Origin: Pinus tabuliformis
Lineage: Eukaryota; Streptophyta; Pinopsida; Pinales; Pinaceae
Direction: 5' to 3'
DNA: 64,000 bases
Assembly: GCA_031772625.1 (NCBI GenBank)
Contig: CM062820.1
Location: 311,433,340 to 311,497,339 of the forward strand
Shown: positions 46,256 to 57,791 of the stretch, piece after piece
Layout: every line of letters starts with the position of its first letter
How positions within the stretch are numbered: position 1 is the stretch's first letter
Program-made: the position numbers and the translations under genes
Notes under the pieces: model-generated
What the model saw: the letters and a program-made list of their open reading frames with translations, nothing else
The model's database searches: none
What the model was told of the DNA's origin: nothing

Positions 46256-47540
46256 TAACTCCAACGTTCGCTAAGAGTTTTATGCTGGAGGTTCATCACC
46301 CTTCGTCTTTCTAGACCCACTCACCCAGCTATGATGGAACAACCCCCCCCATATTAGGTATTGATTCGTGTCATCCCGCTATGGGTGAATCATAATGATT
46401 GGATGTAATGGCGGTATAGGCGTTGGTGGCGGAACGGCTACAATGATTGGATCACAAGTAAGCTAATAATGGCTAGGTAGTGTGGAATTATTTCAAGGAG
46501 GGTGTGCAGGTTATCGGACAATAGTACCATCCCATAGTCAGCAATCATAATTTAATCAAACATACTCCAACATTTATTAAAAATATGAGATTTCAAACCT
46601 TACACATCTTGCACTTTAAATATTTGTTCCTATATTAGTAAATAATGAAACAAATCATCAATTAAAACATGGAATGAGATAACATATTAACACATGTGCA
46701 GGAAAGTACAGGCCCATAAATATCCCTCATAAACCACTCCAGGATTGTGTATATTTATTTCACAGTCAACTGTGTTTCTGCACCAAACTTGCTTGCACTG
46801 TTATGCTTGCACCAGAGACTTTTAACATACTTCTGTAGCTGGACTTAAAAAATTTACCTCGCTATACAAGAAAAATTTATTCCTCATCCTTTGGTGTTTC
46901 TTGAACATGCCTTCTCAATTGACTGAATCAAATTCTACAATCAATTTTTGAGGAAATAAAGAAGTGGGAAAGGGGTAAAAAATTTAGAATGGGAAGGAAT
47001 ATTACAGTAGGGATTTCAGAAACAATATCGCCAAGGGGGATAAACAAAATAGGATGTGGGAAAAAAATTCAAGGGAAAAGAGGGATTTTACAAAATCGGG
47101 TAAGGGTAGTTTCTCATAAGAAAGAGGAAGGTAGTTCATTAGGGAATTTAGGAAAGAAACTAGTGGGAAATAGAACAGGAAAAAATAACTGCAGCGGGAA
47201 GTAGGCATTTACTTGGATAAAAATGTCCATGCTAGTTACCCCAAACTTGGGTAAGTGCTCGGTTTCATGAACCTGCTTCTTGTTGGTGGTAGCTAGCATA
47301 TGTAAAAATCAAGTAACATTCCCTTTTTATTAAATTTTTGATCTCCCTGCCAGTATCCTAGTTTTTAGGTTGATCCTTCTGCAATCATTTCAGTTAATTG
47401 ATTTTCATAATTACAGGCATTTTTTTTCTTTTTATACTTTTTATTTTTGTCATTTTTATTTTTATTTTTTCTTTGATTATTATTATTATTATTATTATTA
47501 TTTTTAAGGACAAGAAGGAATCAATTCTTCAACAGGTTGG
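46256..47540. other. Spacer of the second Athila/Tat-like element with a microsatellite
   Basis: No supportable gene. An (ATT)9 microsatellite occupies about 47476-47503, next to T-rich runs (47420-47475), just downstream of integrase in the element's sense. A run of C at 46346-46353 is also notable. The spacer holds the 5' context of the accessory gene, but I see no clear promoter. Confidence 0.45.
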
Positions 47541-47544
47541 TGTT

Positions 47545-48720
47545 ACCAGGTACCAATTGCTTTTCAAATGACTGTTGGACTTGTTGCATAAAATCTCCTT
47601 TAGTAAAGGGTTAAAGATATACCTTCAATCTATGCCCATTTACTAGGAATACAGAATTCCGTCCATCAATAGTTTTGATTTCTACCGCTCCATTTTCGAA
47701 CACTTTGACCACCTCATAGGGTCCCATCCAGCGTGTATGGAATTTTCCTTCAAAATGTTTGTATCTCGAATCATAAAGGAGTACCCAATCACCTAGTTGG
47801 AAATGCTTCTTCTGAATGGACTTGTCATGCCACTTCTTGCACTGCTATTGAACCAAGATGTTATGTTGAACAACATCCCTTTGGATTTCATCTAACTCAT
47901 TTAATTGTAGAAGGTGTTGTTGTTGTGCTTTAGAGAGATCTAGTCCCAATTGGATTGTAGTCCTGAAAGTCTTGATCTGGAATTTTGTCAATAAGAGGAC
48001 TTGTTTCCCGTACACCAACGCATATGGAGTGTGTCCTGTGTTGTTTCTCCAAGTGGTTCGATAGGCCCATAATGCTTCTATTGATTTGTCAGCCCAATCC
48101 TTTCTGTGCATGTTTACCATCTTTGTGTGGATGGACTCAATCACCTCATTCATGGACTCCACCTGACCATTTTCTTGCAGGCCATACAGTGTATATTTCT
48201 TATGCCGTATTTTGTACTGCTCCATCACACCTTGTACTAGATTAGAAATAAACTGCGATCCATTGTCAGAAACAATTTTCTAGGCACGCCAAATCTAGTA
48301 AATATTTCAGTAAAAATAAAATCAACAACAACTCTTTTAGTAGCAAAAGAAACAACTTTAGCTTCTACCCATTTTGTAACAAATCTGTACAAACCAAAAT
48401 ATGCTTTTTAATTGATGATGCAGGATTTATTGGTCCTATGAAATCAATGGCCCTTTTTTCAAAAGGCTCAATCATAACCTGAGGACATAAAGGAATTTCA
48501 TTGGTTTGACTAGGATGGCCAATTTGCGGATAGCTGTCACACTGCTTGACATATTGTTTGGCATCCTTGAACAAGGAAGGCAAAAAATAGCTGGATTGTA
48601 ACACTTTGTATGCAGTCCGCTTATCGGCGAAGTGACCTCCACAAGGTTCATCATGGGTAGATTTTAAAATATCAAACACCTCTTCCTCTCTTACACGTCT
48701 ACGGATAATGAGATCTGCTT
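47545..48720 (-). mobile_element. Integrase region of the second Athila/Tat-like element
   Basis: Zinc-binding part: HDEPCGGHFADKRTAYKVLQ and QCDSYPQIGHP (48540-48670). Core: AIDFIGPINPAS, then NGQVESMNEVIESIHTKMV and DWADKSIEALWAYRTTWRNN. C-terminus: QQQHLLQLNELDEIQRDVV, LLYDSRYKHFEGKFHTRWMG and NGHRLKVY. The LQLNELDE and NGHRLK phrases match those of the inner Athila/Tat-like element. Broken. Confidence 0.85.
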
Positions 48721-48899
48721 CGGTGTAAAAGAAGTCTCCTTGGATCCAGGAATATGTAACACTTTTCTGAATGATATTCCGCTTTTCACAAGCGAATAAG
48801 TGAGGTGGTAATTTTCTGGTGACTAAATAGTTAGTTGTGTCAGCAAACCATGGGGATTTTGTTGATACAGCAAAAAGACATTTGTCAAGAATATCATCC

Positions 48900-49354
48900 T
48901 CAACATGAATTGGTTCACCACGATTATTTAATCTTGAAAGATAATCTGCTACTACCTTTGACTTTCATGATCTATCAGCAATGGTTATATTAAACTCCTG
49001 TAATAATGGAAACCACCTAGTCACTCTATTGCTAGTTAATGGTTTATTCATCAAATATCTTATAGTAGAATGGTTAGTATATACAAAAACTTCATATCAT
49101 GTAATATAATGTCTGAATTTATTAATGGAAAAAATTATAGCTAAAAACTCTTTCTCAGTGACTGTATAATTGAGTTCAATGGGTGACAAGATTTTACTAA
49201 TGAAATAAATAGAATAAGATTGTTTGTCTTCTTCTTGTCCTAAAGCTACACCTATAGCAATATTTGAGGCAATAGAGGAAATATGAAATGGCAGAGACCA
49301 GTTTGGTCCTCTCAATACTGGTGCCTGAACCAATTTTTCCTTCAATGTCTCCAA
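48900..49354 (-). mobile_element. RNase H region of the second Athila/Tat-like element
   Basis: VLRGPNWSLPFHISSIASNI, YSIYFISKILSPIELNYTVT and EKEFLAIIFSINKFRHYIT are the RNase H motifs directly after the reverse transcriptase thumb. The ending near 48930 (ADYLSRLNN-like) leads into integrase. Confidence 0.82.
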
Positions 49355-49357
49355 AGG

Positions 49358-50548
49358 CTATTGGAAAGCTGTGGACCAAGAAAACTCACTATCTTTAGCC
49401 AAAAGTCGGAAAAGGGTGGTAGCTATCCTTGAGAAATTCTCAATGAATGTCCTATAGTAGCCCAAATTTCCTAGAAAATCTCTCACTTCCCTTAGATTTT
49501 TGGGTATAGGAAGACTTGAAATGACTTCTATTTTTCTAGGGTCAACCTGGATACCTTTGTCAGAAATAAGATGGCCAAGAACCACTCCCACCTTACACAT
49601 TAATCTGCATTTCATGTCACTCAAGGCAAGATGAGCTTCTTGGCAGCAAAGAATCACTTTTTCTAGATTCTTGAGGGCTTCATGAAATGAATCACCAAAC
49701 ATAGAGAAATGATCCATATAGATTTCTATGCATTCAAGGTCAGAAAAAATAGCCAAGACTACCCTTTGAAAGGTAGCCGAGGCATTACATAGCCCAAAGG
49801 GAAGAACTCGATCAGAAAATGTACACCATTGACATGTAAAAGTGGTCTTGTCTTGATCCTTGGGTGCTATCTGTATCTGGTTATATCTGCTAAAGTCGTC
49901 TAGAAAAGAAAAGTACTTCTTACCAGCAAGGGTATCGAGTACCTGATCGATGAAAGGAAGGGGGAAGTAATCTTTGAGAGTGGCTTTATTCAATTCTATA
50001 TAGTCCATACAAATGTGCCATCTCCCATATTTCTTTGGGATTAATACTAATGAAGAGACCCACTGGCTGTCAGAAATGGGATAGATAAAATCAGCATCTA
50101 AGAGTTTTTTCAATTCTTCCTTTACAACATCTCTTAGAGCTGGGTTCATTTTCCTTTGGGGTTGTCGGGCAGGTCGGGCTCCATCCTGGATATAGACATG
50201 GTGTGTACAAGTTTTAGGAGGGATGCCTTTGATATTTTCATAACCCCATGCACAAGCGTCAAGATGGTTTCGCAACAAATCTACAAGTTGATCCTGTTGA
50301 GAAGGATCTAAGTCTAAACTGATATACAAGGATTTACCTGGACTAATCTCAACAAGAGTAGTGTCAAGCTCGAGAGTACACAAAGGTGTCACTAGAGATG
50401 GTGATGATGGAGGTAGAGAGTCATATCCTTCGTGAAAATCTAGACTAAAAATCTGACTCAATGACTCGAAATTAGGCATGGTGTCTAGATTGTTTAGAAA
50501 GTCTTGCATCTCACCCTCCTGTGAGGACTCAACATTCTGATGTATCAA
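49358..50548 (-). mobile_element. Reverse transcriptase region of the second Athila/Tat-like element
   Basis: Long minus-strand frame with ARPARQPQRKMNPALRDVVK, EELKKLLDADFIYPISDSQW, YIELNKATLKDYFPLPFIDQ, FSRYNQIQIAPKDQDKTTFT, RVLPFGLCNASATFQRVVLA, then the EIYMD strand of the catalytic box and the thumb region to LFRLLAKDSEF. It aligns throughout with the frame at 28.3-29.6 kb. A linker before it (NLDTMPNFESLSQIFSLDF) joins it to the protease. Confidence 0.88.
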
Positions 50549-50599
50549 GGAAATAGGCTAAGTCTCCTCATCACTACTATAGTCTAACCATAAAGTGTC

Positions 50600-51260
50600 T
50601 CGGAGCTCCTGAATAGATCTAGTAGGTGGATATAGGGTGACTTTATTCTGGAATCTCCATGGGAAATACACATATCACCAAAATGACATCCGATATAAGC
50701 ATTAGCCGTAGCAATCGATGGTCGTCCCAAGATCAAGTGATGCCCTCCCATATGGTTCTTTGGCTAAAGCACAATGAAATCTATAGGATATTCCCAAGAA
50801 TATAGCGAAATGACCAAATCATCCAACACCCCTTCCGGCTTGATTTTAGATCGATCTGCCAGTTCAAGCACAGTGGGAGTAGGACGAATATGGACCAATC
50901 CAAGTTGATCCATGGTTTGCTAGGTAATAACATTAATGGCTGGCCCTAGGTCTATAAGTACATTGGAGACAAGGACATCACCTATCTGAACAGAGACAAC
51001 AGGGTTTCCGGGGTCGATATATTTTTCCATGTGCATGCATCACATCATTAACTCTATTGCTCTACCAACAAACTAAATGGTTTGGGGTTCCAATCTTCTC
51101 CTCCTTGGCTTCTTGAGATAGAGTTCCCTAATGATTTTTGTACAAATGGGGATCTCTTTGATAGCTTGGAGCAAAGGTACCCTTATGAAAAGGTTCCTAA
51201 GCTCGGAAGCCAGGCTATACTCAGGAATGGGGTCTTTCTTCTCTACATCTAACTTCTCTG
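50600..51260 (-). mobile_element. Protease region of the second Athila/Tat-like element
   Basis: The minus strand gives a retropepsin-like block around 50,900-51,010 (VSVQIGDVLVSNVLIDLGPA) and a following ILGRPSIATANAYIGCHFG-like strand near 50,680-50,740, as in the inner element. The frames are broken. Confidence 0.65.
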
Positions 51261-51399
51261 GATAGGGAGGTCAGTTGGAGGAAGATGACAAGGGCTCAGA
51301 ATGCACAGAGATAGGCTGAAAGGTGTCATATTTTTCAGAATGGTCAAGAGTTTCCTCCTCTCCTTTCTCATTGACAACCACTATGGGCTGCTTTTGATT

Positions 51400-53117
51400 T
51401 TCTTAGGTTACTACCTTCCCTGATCTCAATTGGAGATCATTAACTCCAACTGGCATAGTCTGAAATCTGGATGAAAAAATCGGGGTCATAAAATGGATCA
51501 TTTGTACCGCTTTATTATTGGGGTTGGGTAAAGGTTGAGTAGGCAGCTGAGAAGTTCGAAATGGTGGAGGTAACAATAATGGTGCCATGGGTTGACTCAG
51601 CTAAGGTAATGATGGTTGAGGCATTGGGTAAGGTGCATATGTGGGAGGGCATGATTGCATAGGTGCATGATAGGAATTATGTGAATGATGTGAATGGTTT
51701 GGCCCTCTCCATCCTTGTTGCCAAGATTGGGAGGGTTGTCCATATTGATATTGATTCCCATGCTGCCAATGCTGAGAGTGATTAGTGTTAGGATAGGAAT
51801 ATGAATGTGTAGTATAACCAAAAAAATGTGGTGGAGATTCGGGAACCATACCTGCACTTACCTGAGGTTAATTCCTTCTTTCTCCCATAGCATGCAATGA
51901 TTCGTCTTCAGGTTGTCCCCCTTCAAATACAGCTTTCAGCCCAGGTATAGAGGGAAATTTATCCGTAGCATGGTTATCTGCACAAATTGCACATTTATTA
52001 GTTTCTTTAATATCTAGAGGACATTCTCTTAAAGGATTCTTTCTTATACATTTAGGACAGAAAATAGACAATATCTCTTGCTCTTCTACAATTTTTTACT
52101 GAAACTTCAAAGAGACTATTTGTTTACTAAAAATATTCATTATTTCAATTTTCATATTATCCATTTTGTTTTCTAATGCAATAATCATAGCATCAGTAGA
52201 TTTGGTTTTTCTGTTTTTATTCTGAATTCCTTTACCGGATCTATATTGGTTCCTCGAGAATTTCCTGCACAAGTCACAGATTTGATCAAAAGTCTTTTGA
52301 GAAATATCCCCTTTTCCTAACAAATTTAAATTATTTCTAGCATCGTCAGTGAGCCCACGTAAGAACAAGGTTCTAATGGTACTTTGATCAAATTTGTTCT
52401 TTGACCTTTGAAGGATACACATGAATCTATCCAAGTAGTCCTCTAAAGTCTCATCATCATTTTGCACAATAGTAAAGATTTCATCTTGAATCTCTAGTTT
52501 TACAATATTCTTGGTATTTTGACAAGAACACTCTCTTCATTTGCTCCCAGAAGCTATAGTGTTTCCTCCTAGTCCTATGAACCAGTGGAGTGCTGCGTCC
52601 TTGAGAGGTGCAGGAAACAACTTTAACTTCTGGGCATTAGATGAATAATCATAACTTCTACACAAAATATCAAACTCAAATAAGAAAGAGTCTAGGTCTT
52701 CATCTACCTTACCATAAAAGTGATGAAGAGCTCATGGTGAAATGTTTTCCATTTGTACTTGTGTATCATGAACCACAATCAGAAATCCGAAAGTGGACTG
52801 TTCCTCATTTACCTGATTTTCACCACTTCCTTCTACATGGTCTTCCATATCTCCCATTGTTGTTCTTCCACCCAAACCGCTCTCAACAGGCTGAGAAGGT
52901 TGAATATGGATTCCAACAGTCCCCTTATTCCCCTCTATGGGTTGTGTCACACCTGAACCACTGCTACCAGGGCCTAGGTGGACTGCTCCTGCATGATGAG
53001 TCTGAGTTTGTTTGTACTTTCTACCTACAAAAGAAATCCCAATATGAGTTTTGGTTTCAGATATGTCAATGTTTCTTTGGCCCTAGTGGGCTTCGGACCC
53101 CTACCTCTTTTAGGCAT
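51400..53117 (-). mobile_element. gag region of the second Athila/Tat-like element
   Basis: The minus strand starts near 53117 (MPKRGRGPKPTRAKETLTYL). The helical core includes ETLEDYLDRFMCILQRSKNK and IRTLFLRGLTDDARNNLNLL (52,300-52,467). The knuckle region at 51,930-52,071 has CPKCIRKNPLRECPL and CAICADNHATDKF. A Pro/Gln/His-rich tail follows (51,600-51,860). The arrangement copies the gag of the inner Athila/Tat-like element. Broken several times. Confidence 0.8.
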
Positions 53118-53287
53118 TCATTTAAAGAAAATGACAAAATGAAATTCAAATAGAAACTGCGAGTTTCAAAAATTAAATTGGCACCTATAAATTCCTTCAA
53201 ACAATAGAAGCACACTGTAGGAAAATATAATAACAGACTTACCCCTATTGAAAAAAAATGGAAAATTCTTACCAATTCAAATTGCCT

Positions 53288-53304
53288 CCCCGACAACGAT
53301 GCCA
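53288..53304 (-). other. Primer-binding site, tRNA-Asp-like
   Basis: The minus strand reads TGGCATCGTTGTCGGGG, three bases from the 5' LTR. It differs at three positions from the tRNA-Asp site TGGCGCCGTTGCCGGGG; all three are G/C-to-A/T changes, consistent with decay of methylated cytosines. Confidence 0.78.
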
Positions 53305-53307
53305 AAA

Positions 53308-54124
53308 TGTTGGGTGCAGGAATTGCACTTGAGCAAACTCCTCAACACTATATTGTCAACACGAGGGTTTCGTAAACTTAGAGATGAATCACAGGCAATG
53401 CCAGAAATGGTATGAACTTTTCCTATCTCTAATCCTACTTCTTAAAGGAAATGCTTTGTAGAATTAGATAGAAAACAATTGGAAAGGTAATTGACACCAA
53501 AGAAACTCTAGTGATGGAATGTAAAAGACAATTTGCATGTAAATCAAGTAAAGGAATTCCACACAACGGAAACAATCTTAAATGTTGTAATGAAATGCTA
53601 TGTTCATCTTCGGATAGATAACTAACAGTCTAACAAGTGGGCCCTTGTAGAACTCTGTCTTCCTTATGATCTTCCTTCCACACAAACAACCTGCCCTTGC
53701 ACTGTTACAATCTGTTTGCACTAGTGCAAGTACAGTATCTCTGTGCAAAAGTATATGTGAACTTCCTCACTGAAGACTTATGTCTTAGTGGAGGTGCTCT
53801 AAGCCTAAGGGCTTAGAGCACTTTGTTTCTGTGACAAGAGACTAGCTCTTACACTGAAGCAGAACTTCCTTCACCTAGTTTCCAAATTACTTTCGAAAGG
53901 ACTGAAAGATGTGCTGAAAAGGAATTGCAACTGTAAATGAAATTCTGAAGTAAATTATCTGTGGAAAAGGAAATGCTTCAATTCATTAAACCTTTCAAAG
54001 GAAATAAAATTCATGAAATAAAAGCACTTCAAAAGAATCAAACAGTAGTCTAAGCATTTTTCATGTGTTAACTAACATTAGTAATCCATTCAGAGATGCT
54101 TATGTTCTTTTCAAGTATAATATG
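53308..54124 (-). repeat. 5' LTR of the second Athila/Tat-like element (part)
   Basis: Aligns with 42240-43055 of the 3' LTR. Its alignment stops at 54124, where TGTTGGGCAGC of the plus-strand element begins. The partner segment 43051-44324 has no counterpart in the window. The conserved hairpin is at 53794-53821. Confidence 0.88.
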
Positions 54125-54973
54125 TGTTGGGCAGCGGATCCCCCCATAGCAGGATTTTGGGGCTTGAAGCCCGAATTTTGAAAAAGTGTAATGTAAAGAC
54201 CCCGTGAAATGTGGGTGCAGAGCACAAGAGTCTAGGTTTGTCCACCCTAAGATAATGTAATTTAATGTAAACTGTGTCAGCCGACCCATGGTCCGCGGAC
54301 CATGGGATTGTATAAATAGAGTGAGGCTCTAAGTGTAAAGTGAGTCTAAGTTTTGGGGATGATGAATTAGCTCTGAGTCTATAAGTCCAAGTCTTGGGTT
54401 GTAGTAGTAGGAAGAGGCTCTGCAGCTGAGTGCACAAAGGCCTGGTAGAGTCCGCAGCTGTGTGCGTTGACCCCTGCATCTGAGTGCGCAGCGCAGAGTT
54501 GGGGTTGTACTTGAATAGAGAAGTAATAAAAGATAAGTTGATTCTGAAATATTGTGTATATATGCTTCTATTATATTTATGCATCTCTTTAGAGTTTTAT
54601 GATTGTGTGCACTGGTTATGAATGTTGAATGATTAATGAGAATATTGGGACTACATAATTAAGGTCTATAATAATAGCATAGTAAGGATAAAGGATCTAG
54701 ATAGTACCTCTTCACGCTCTTTACAGAGCTACGTGGAAATAGTTGCACAAGTTGTGAAAGGCTACACGGAGTAGCACAAGCGTGCAGGTTCAATTATCAA
54801 ACTTCCTAGATTACATCAAGACATCCCTAGGGTGCAAAAACCTGGTTCCAGCACCTTCCCATACTACATTGGGTGAGACCTCACTTCGCGCACCACGGAC
54901 GACTGCCTAAAGGGCCGGTAGTATCGGGATTTATTTGGCTAAATCGCTTCTGAACCTGGGTCAGGCCCCAACA
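54125..54973 (+). repeat. 5' LTR of the plus-strand Ty3/gypsy element
   Basis: 849 bp with TGTTGGG...CCCCAACA ends. A TATA box (TATAAATA, 54311-54318) has a perfect 22-bp palindrome immediately before it (54285-54306). Downstream, GCAGCTGAGTGC-like text repeats three times (54422, 54454 and 54475). No second copy is in the window, so the right end rests on the terminal inverted bases and the change to leader sequence. Confidence 0.72.
54285..54306. promoter_or_regulatory. 22-bp perfect palindrome next to the TATA box
   Basis: The sequence CCCATGGTCCG and its reverse complement abut with no loop, four bases before TATAAATA. It could bind a dimeric regulator of LTR transcription. That role is inferred from position only. 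Confidence 0.75.
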
Positions 54974-55654
54974 AGCCAACAAATGGTTTTGTTTCTGGGA
55001 CTAGGATCTGCCTAAGGGATGTCTGGTGTCATGCCACTCAAACCCAATGAAGAAGGAAATTGAAGAGTGGTTGGACAAGAAGATTTAAGAATTTGTGACA
55101 GATGAAAACAGAACTCCGCAGGTATCCGAGAAAAGGTGGCTCGATCACTATGTGTATACAAAAATCCACAACTTCTTCTTCATGTCCTTTCCTTCTAAAT
55201 GAGTGGATCGCGACGTTAGCCGACAGCCAGGGAAGGTGTAAGCTCGACTAACCGATAGTGTGGACTTCGGAATTAGTGCACAGACTAGAGGCATCAAAAG
55301 ATAGGATCACGCGAGTTGTGGACCATTGGCTCGACTAGATAATAGGGGGATTTATCACTGAGTTTGTGGTAGATATGACCATGAGCTACAGCGAAGTAGA
55401 ATGATGTTTTGTCAAGGGACCATGAGGTAAGTACATTAAATCTATGAACACTTGGATTAAGATGTTGTTATGTGAAAAGTGGGTTATGCGAATAAATTAA
55501 TGTTTGGAATGACACGGAGCGGGAAGATCTATAAAGGTAGTGGGGAATTAGGAAACAGTGCCTTAATTTCACCTTTGCGAGAGAGCAAGGAAGGGCTCAC
55601 TTGGGTCTCTCTGAGAGGTGCGGTCAGTTTGATAAGGTAGCGCATTTCGCAGTT

Positions 55655-56835
55655 ACCACCCCCACCCATGCCACCACCCACTTCACCTCCTTCACCTCCA
55701 TCTCCACCTAATCCATCCCCACCAACCTCAAAGTTCAGCATGGCAAGCGCGATCAAGCTACGTGTATTCAGAGGAGTAGGGAATGAGGATCTAGACTAGT
55801 TCTGGTTCATGGTAAGAGCAATGTGGGAAGCACAAGGGGTCACGGACGACAACATTAAGAAGGCCACATTGGTGAGAATGCTGCAGGATTGCACATTGAC
55901 ATGGTATATCAAGCACTCTAATGATCACCCAAATGCAAGAATAACAGAAATATAGAATGTGCTAAACAGAGAATTTAGTCGGCTGAAATCAGAGACAAAT
56001 TCAATCATCGAATTTAAAGAGATCGTGATTCTTCCAGGAGAGACCCCCCTAGGATCTGGATTAGTGGATGAAGAGTATGATCCATGAGGCTAATATGATG
56101 CTAACGGATGTGCAACACCGCGCATGGTTTGTGGCATCTTTGACACCACACCTGAGGATGGAGCTGTTGCAATAGAAGCTTTCAACCCAGGCCGAAGCGT
56201 TGGAAATGGAGATGAGGTTGCATGAAACACCAATACAAGATCCGGGGTTGGGAGTTCAACAAATCCCCACTGAACTACATAATCTCTGCCTAGAAATGCA
56301 GAGCTTGAAGCAGGATAGGGCACCACAGACAGAGGCATGCAAGGAAGTGTGGTGCATAAAATGTAAAGGCCAGGGCCATGATAAGGATCATTGTCTAGTA
56401 TTCGCGAACTGCTTGGCAGGAGGGGGGCCAATGCTGCTGAGAACGGAAGCACAAGCAGGTCTAAGTGTGACAGCCATGTTATTGTGCACGATCTATCAGA
56501 TAGGAGGAAAACACACAACGGATAACTGTCATTTGTTGCAGAAGTATACACCGACACCGCAGCAAATGTTTTTTAATTTATGTAGGTCAGTGGGCCACGA
56601 AGAGTGTACTTGTCGCAGCTACGAGTTAATGATGGATCGGACCCTAGCCTGTAGAATGCGGAAAGAAACACGAGGCCTCGACCTAGCCACAAGGATGGCG
56701 CGTGCTAGATTTCAGGGGTGAGGTCGAGGACGAGGACGAATAGGACCAGGAAGGGGCCGCAGATAGTTAATTTGTTACAATTTCAAAGGACTAGGGCACT
56801 ACGCCCGCAATTGTACCAACCTGACAAGGATATCT
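55655..56835 (+). mobile_element. gag region of the plus-strand Ty3/gypsy element
   Basis: A proline-rich start (PPPMPPPTSPPSPPSPPN) leads to the gag core KLRVFRGVGNEDLD, VRAMWEAQGVTDDNIKKATL and LTWYIKHSNDHPNARITEI. The C-terminal part (56200-56835) has knuckles CIKCKGQGHDKDHC and CYNFKGLGHYARNC and two degenerate ones between them, an unusual series. An Arg/Gly-rich stretch (56715-56765) precedes the last knuckle. Broken in many places. Confidence 0.78.
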
Positions 56836-57359
56836 TGTTCATAATATGCTCAGTTTCATCATGAAATGATACATTGTCCTACGTTGATTGCACAGATGTG
56901 TGAGAAAGGGGTACTCCAGCCTCCTCCGACTTAGAATATCCAAATGTTGAGGTCTGAACCGTGTGAAGAAGACCCAAATGTGAACATGATGCTCAGAAGT
57001 GGTGCGACCACAGGGGAGGATAACGGGAAGCAGCCCAAGGAAGATACATGGGTTTGTAAGGCTCCTACAAAGGAACCTGAGTTTGACTTAGAACGCACAA
57101 AGTAGACATTTATGGAAGCTAATAAGAGCTTCGTGGAGGCCTCCACTTCAGTTAGTAAGGATCAACTAGAGCTAGGATGGATCCTTCTACGTTTACTACC
57201 TTTTTGGAGACATGCATGAAACTGCTACGCGACAATAAGGCAATTAAGGGACTACATGAATTGATCACCAGGTGCGCAGGGTCAGGGGAACTACGCGTAG
57301 TTCAAAAAATTGGAAAGAATGCATTGCGCACTGGGAGGGAAATGAGATTGACGGCGTAG

Positions 57360-57791
57360 ATTGGCGAGTATGAAATGGATCAGGTAATCCTAGACTTGGG
57401 TTTGGACGTGAATGTATTACCAAAGAAGACATGGGAACGCATGGGCAAGCCCGCGTTACAGTGGTCCCCTATTCAATTAGGAATGGCGAACCAATAGATG
57501 ATTTTGTCCATGGGGAGGTTTCCAGGGGTAACAGTTGATATCGAAGGCGCGAGCACATGGGCGGACTTTGAAGTAATAGAGATTGTCGATGACAACAATC
57601 CCTATCCCACGTTGCTAGGAATAGACTGGGCCACCTATATGAATGGAGTCATCAACCTGAAGAAGCGGAAGATGATATTTGAGAAAAAGTCCCTACGCGT
57701 AGTAATTCCGCTAGATCCATCCGAAGGAGTGCACTACGCTGAACCTGTGCGCGGCAATGAGCTGGATTGTATCTACAAGATAACTGCATGA
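57360..57791 (+). mobile_element. Protease region of the plus-strand Ty3/gypsy element
   Basis: LGLDVNVLPKKTWERMGKPA follows the active-site strand of a retropepsin-like protease. FPGVTVDIEGASTWADFEVI and NPYPTLLGIDWATYMNGVIN give the rest of the fold; the last is the LLGxDW strand common to this group. A coiled-coil-rich linker to the reverse transcriptase follows (57,800-58,650). Confidence 0.72.

Larger units (their letters stand above)
42240..54124 (-). mobile_element. Second Athila/Tat-like Ty3/gypsy element, 5' LTR cut by another element
   Basis: The minus-strand order is 5' LTR (53308-54124, incomplete), tRNA-Asp-like primer site, gag, protease, reverse transcriptase, RNase H, integrase, a long accessory gene, polypurine tract and 3' LTR (42240-44324). 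The layout and integrase ending match the inner element at 22-34 kb, but the LTRs are unrelated in sequence, so it is a distinct family of the same lineage. The LTR copies differ by about 10% over their shared ~815 bp (eye count), so it is old. It is clearly more decayed, with well over ten breaks. The rest of the 5' LTR should lie beyond the window, after the elements nested in it. Confidence 0.9.

Noticed and set aside
47476-47503. (ATT)9 run considered as a functional element
   Set aside because: An ordinary microsatellite in a T-rich spacer; nothing ties it to a function.
55529-55756. Minus-strand Gly-rich frame
   Set aside because: Complement of the proline-rich start of the plus-strand element's gag.
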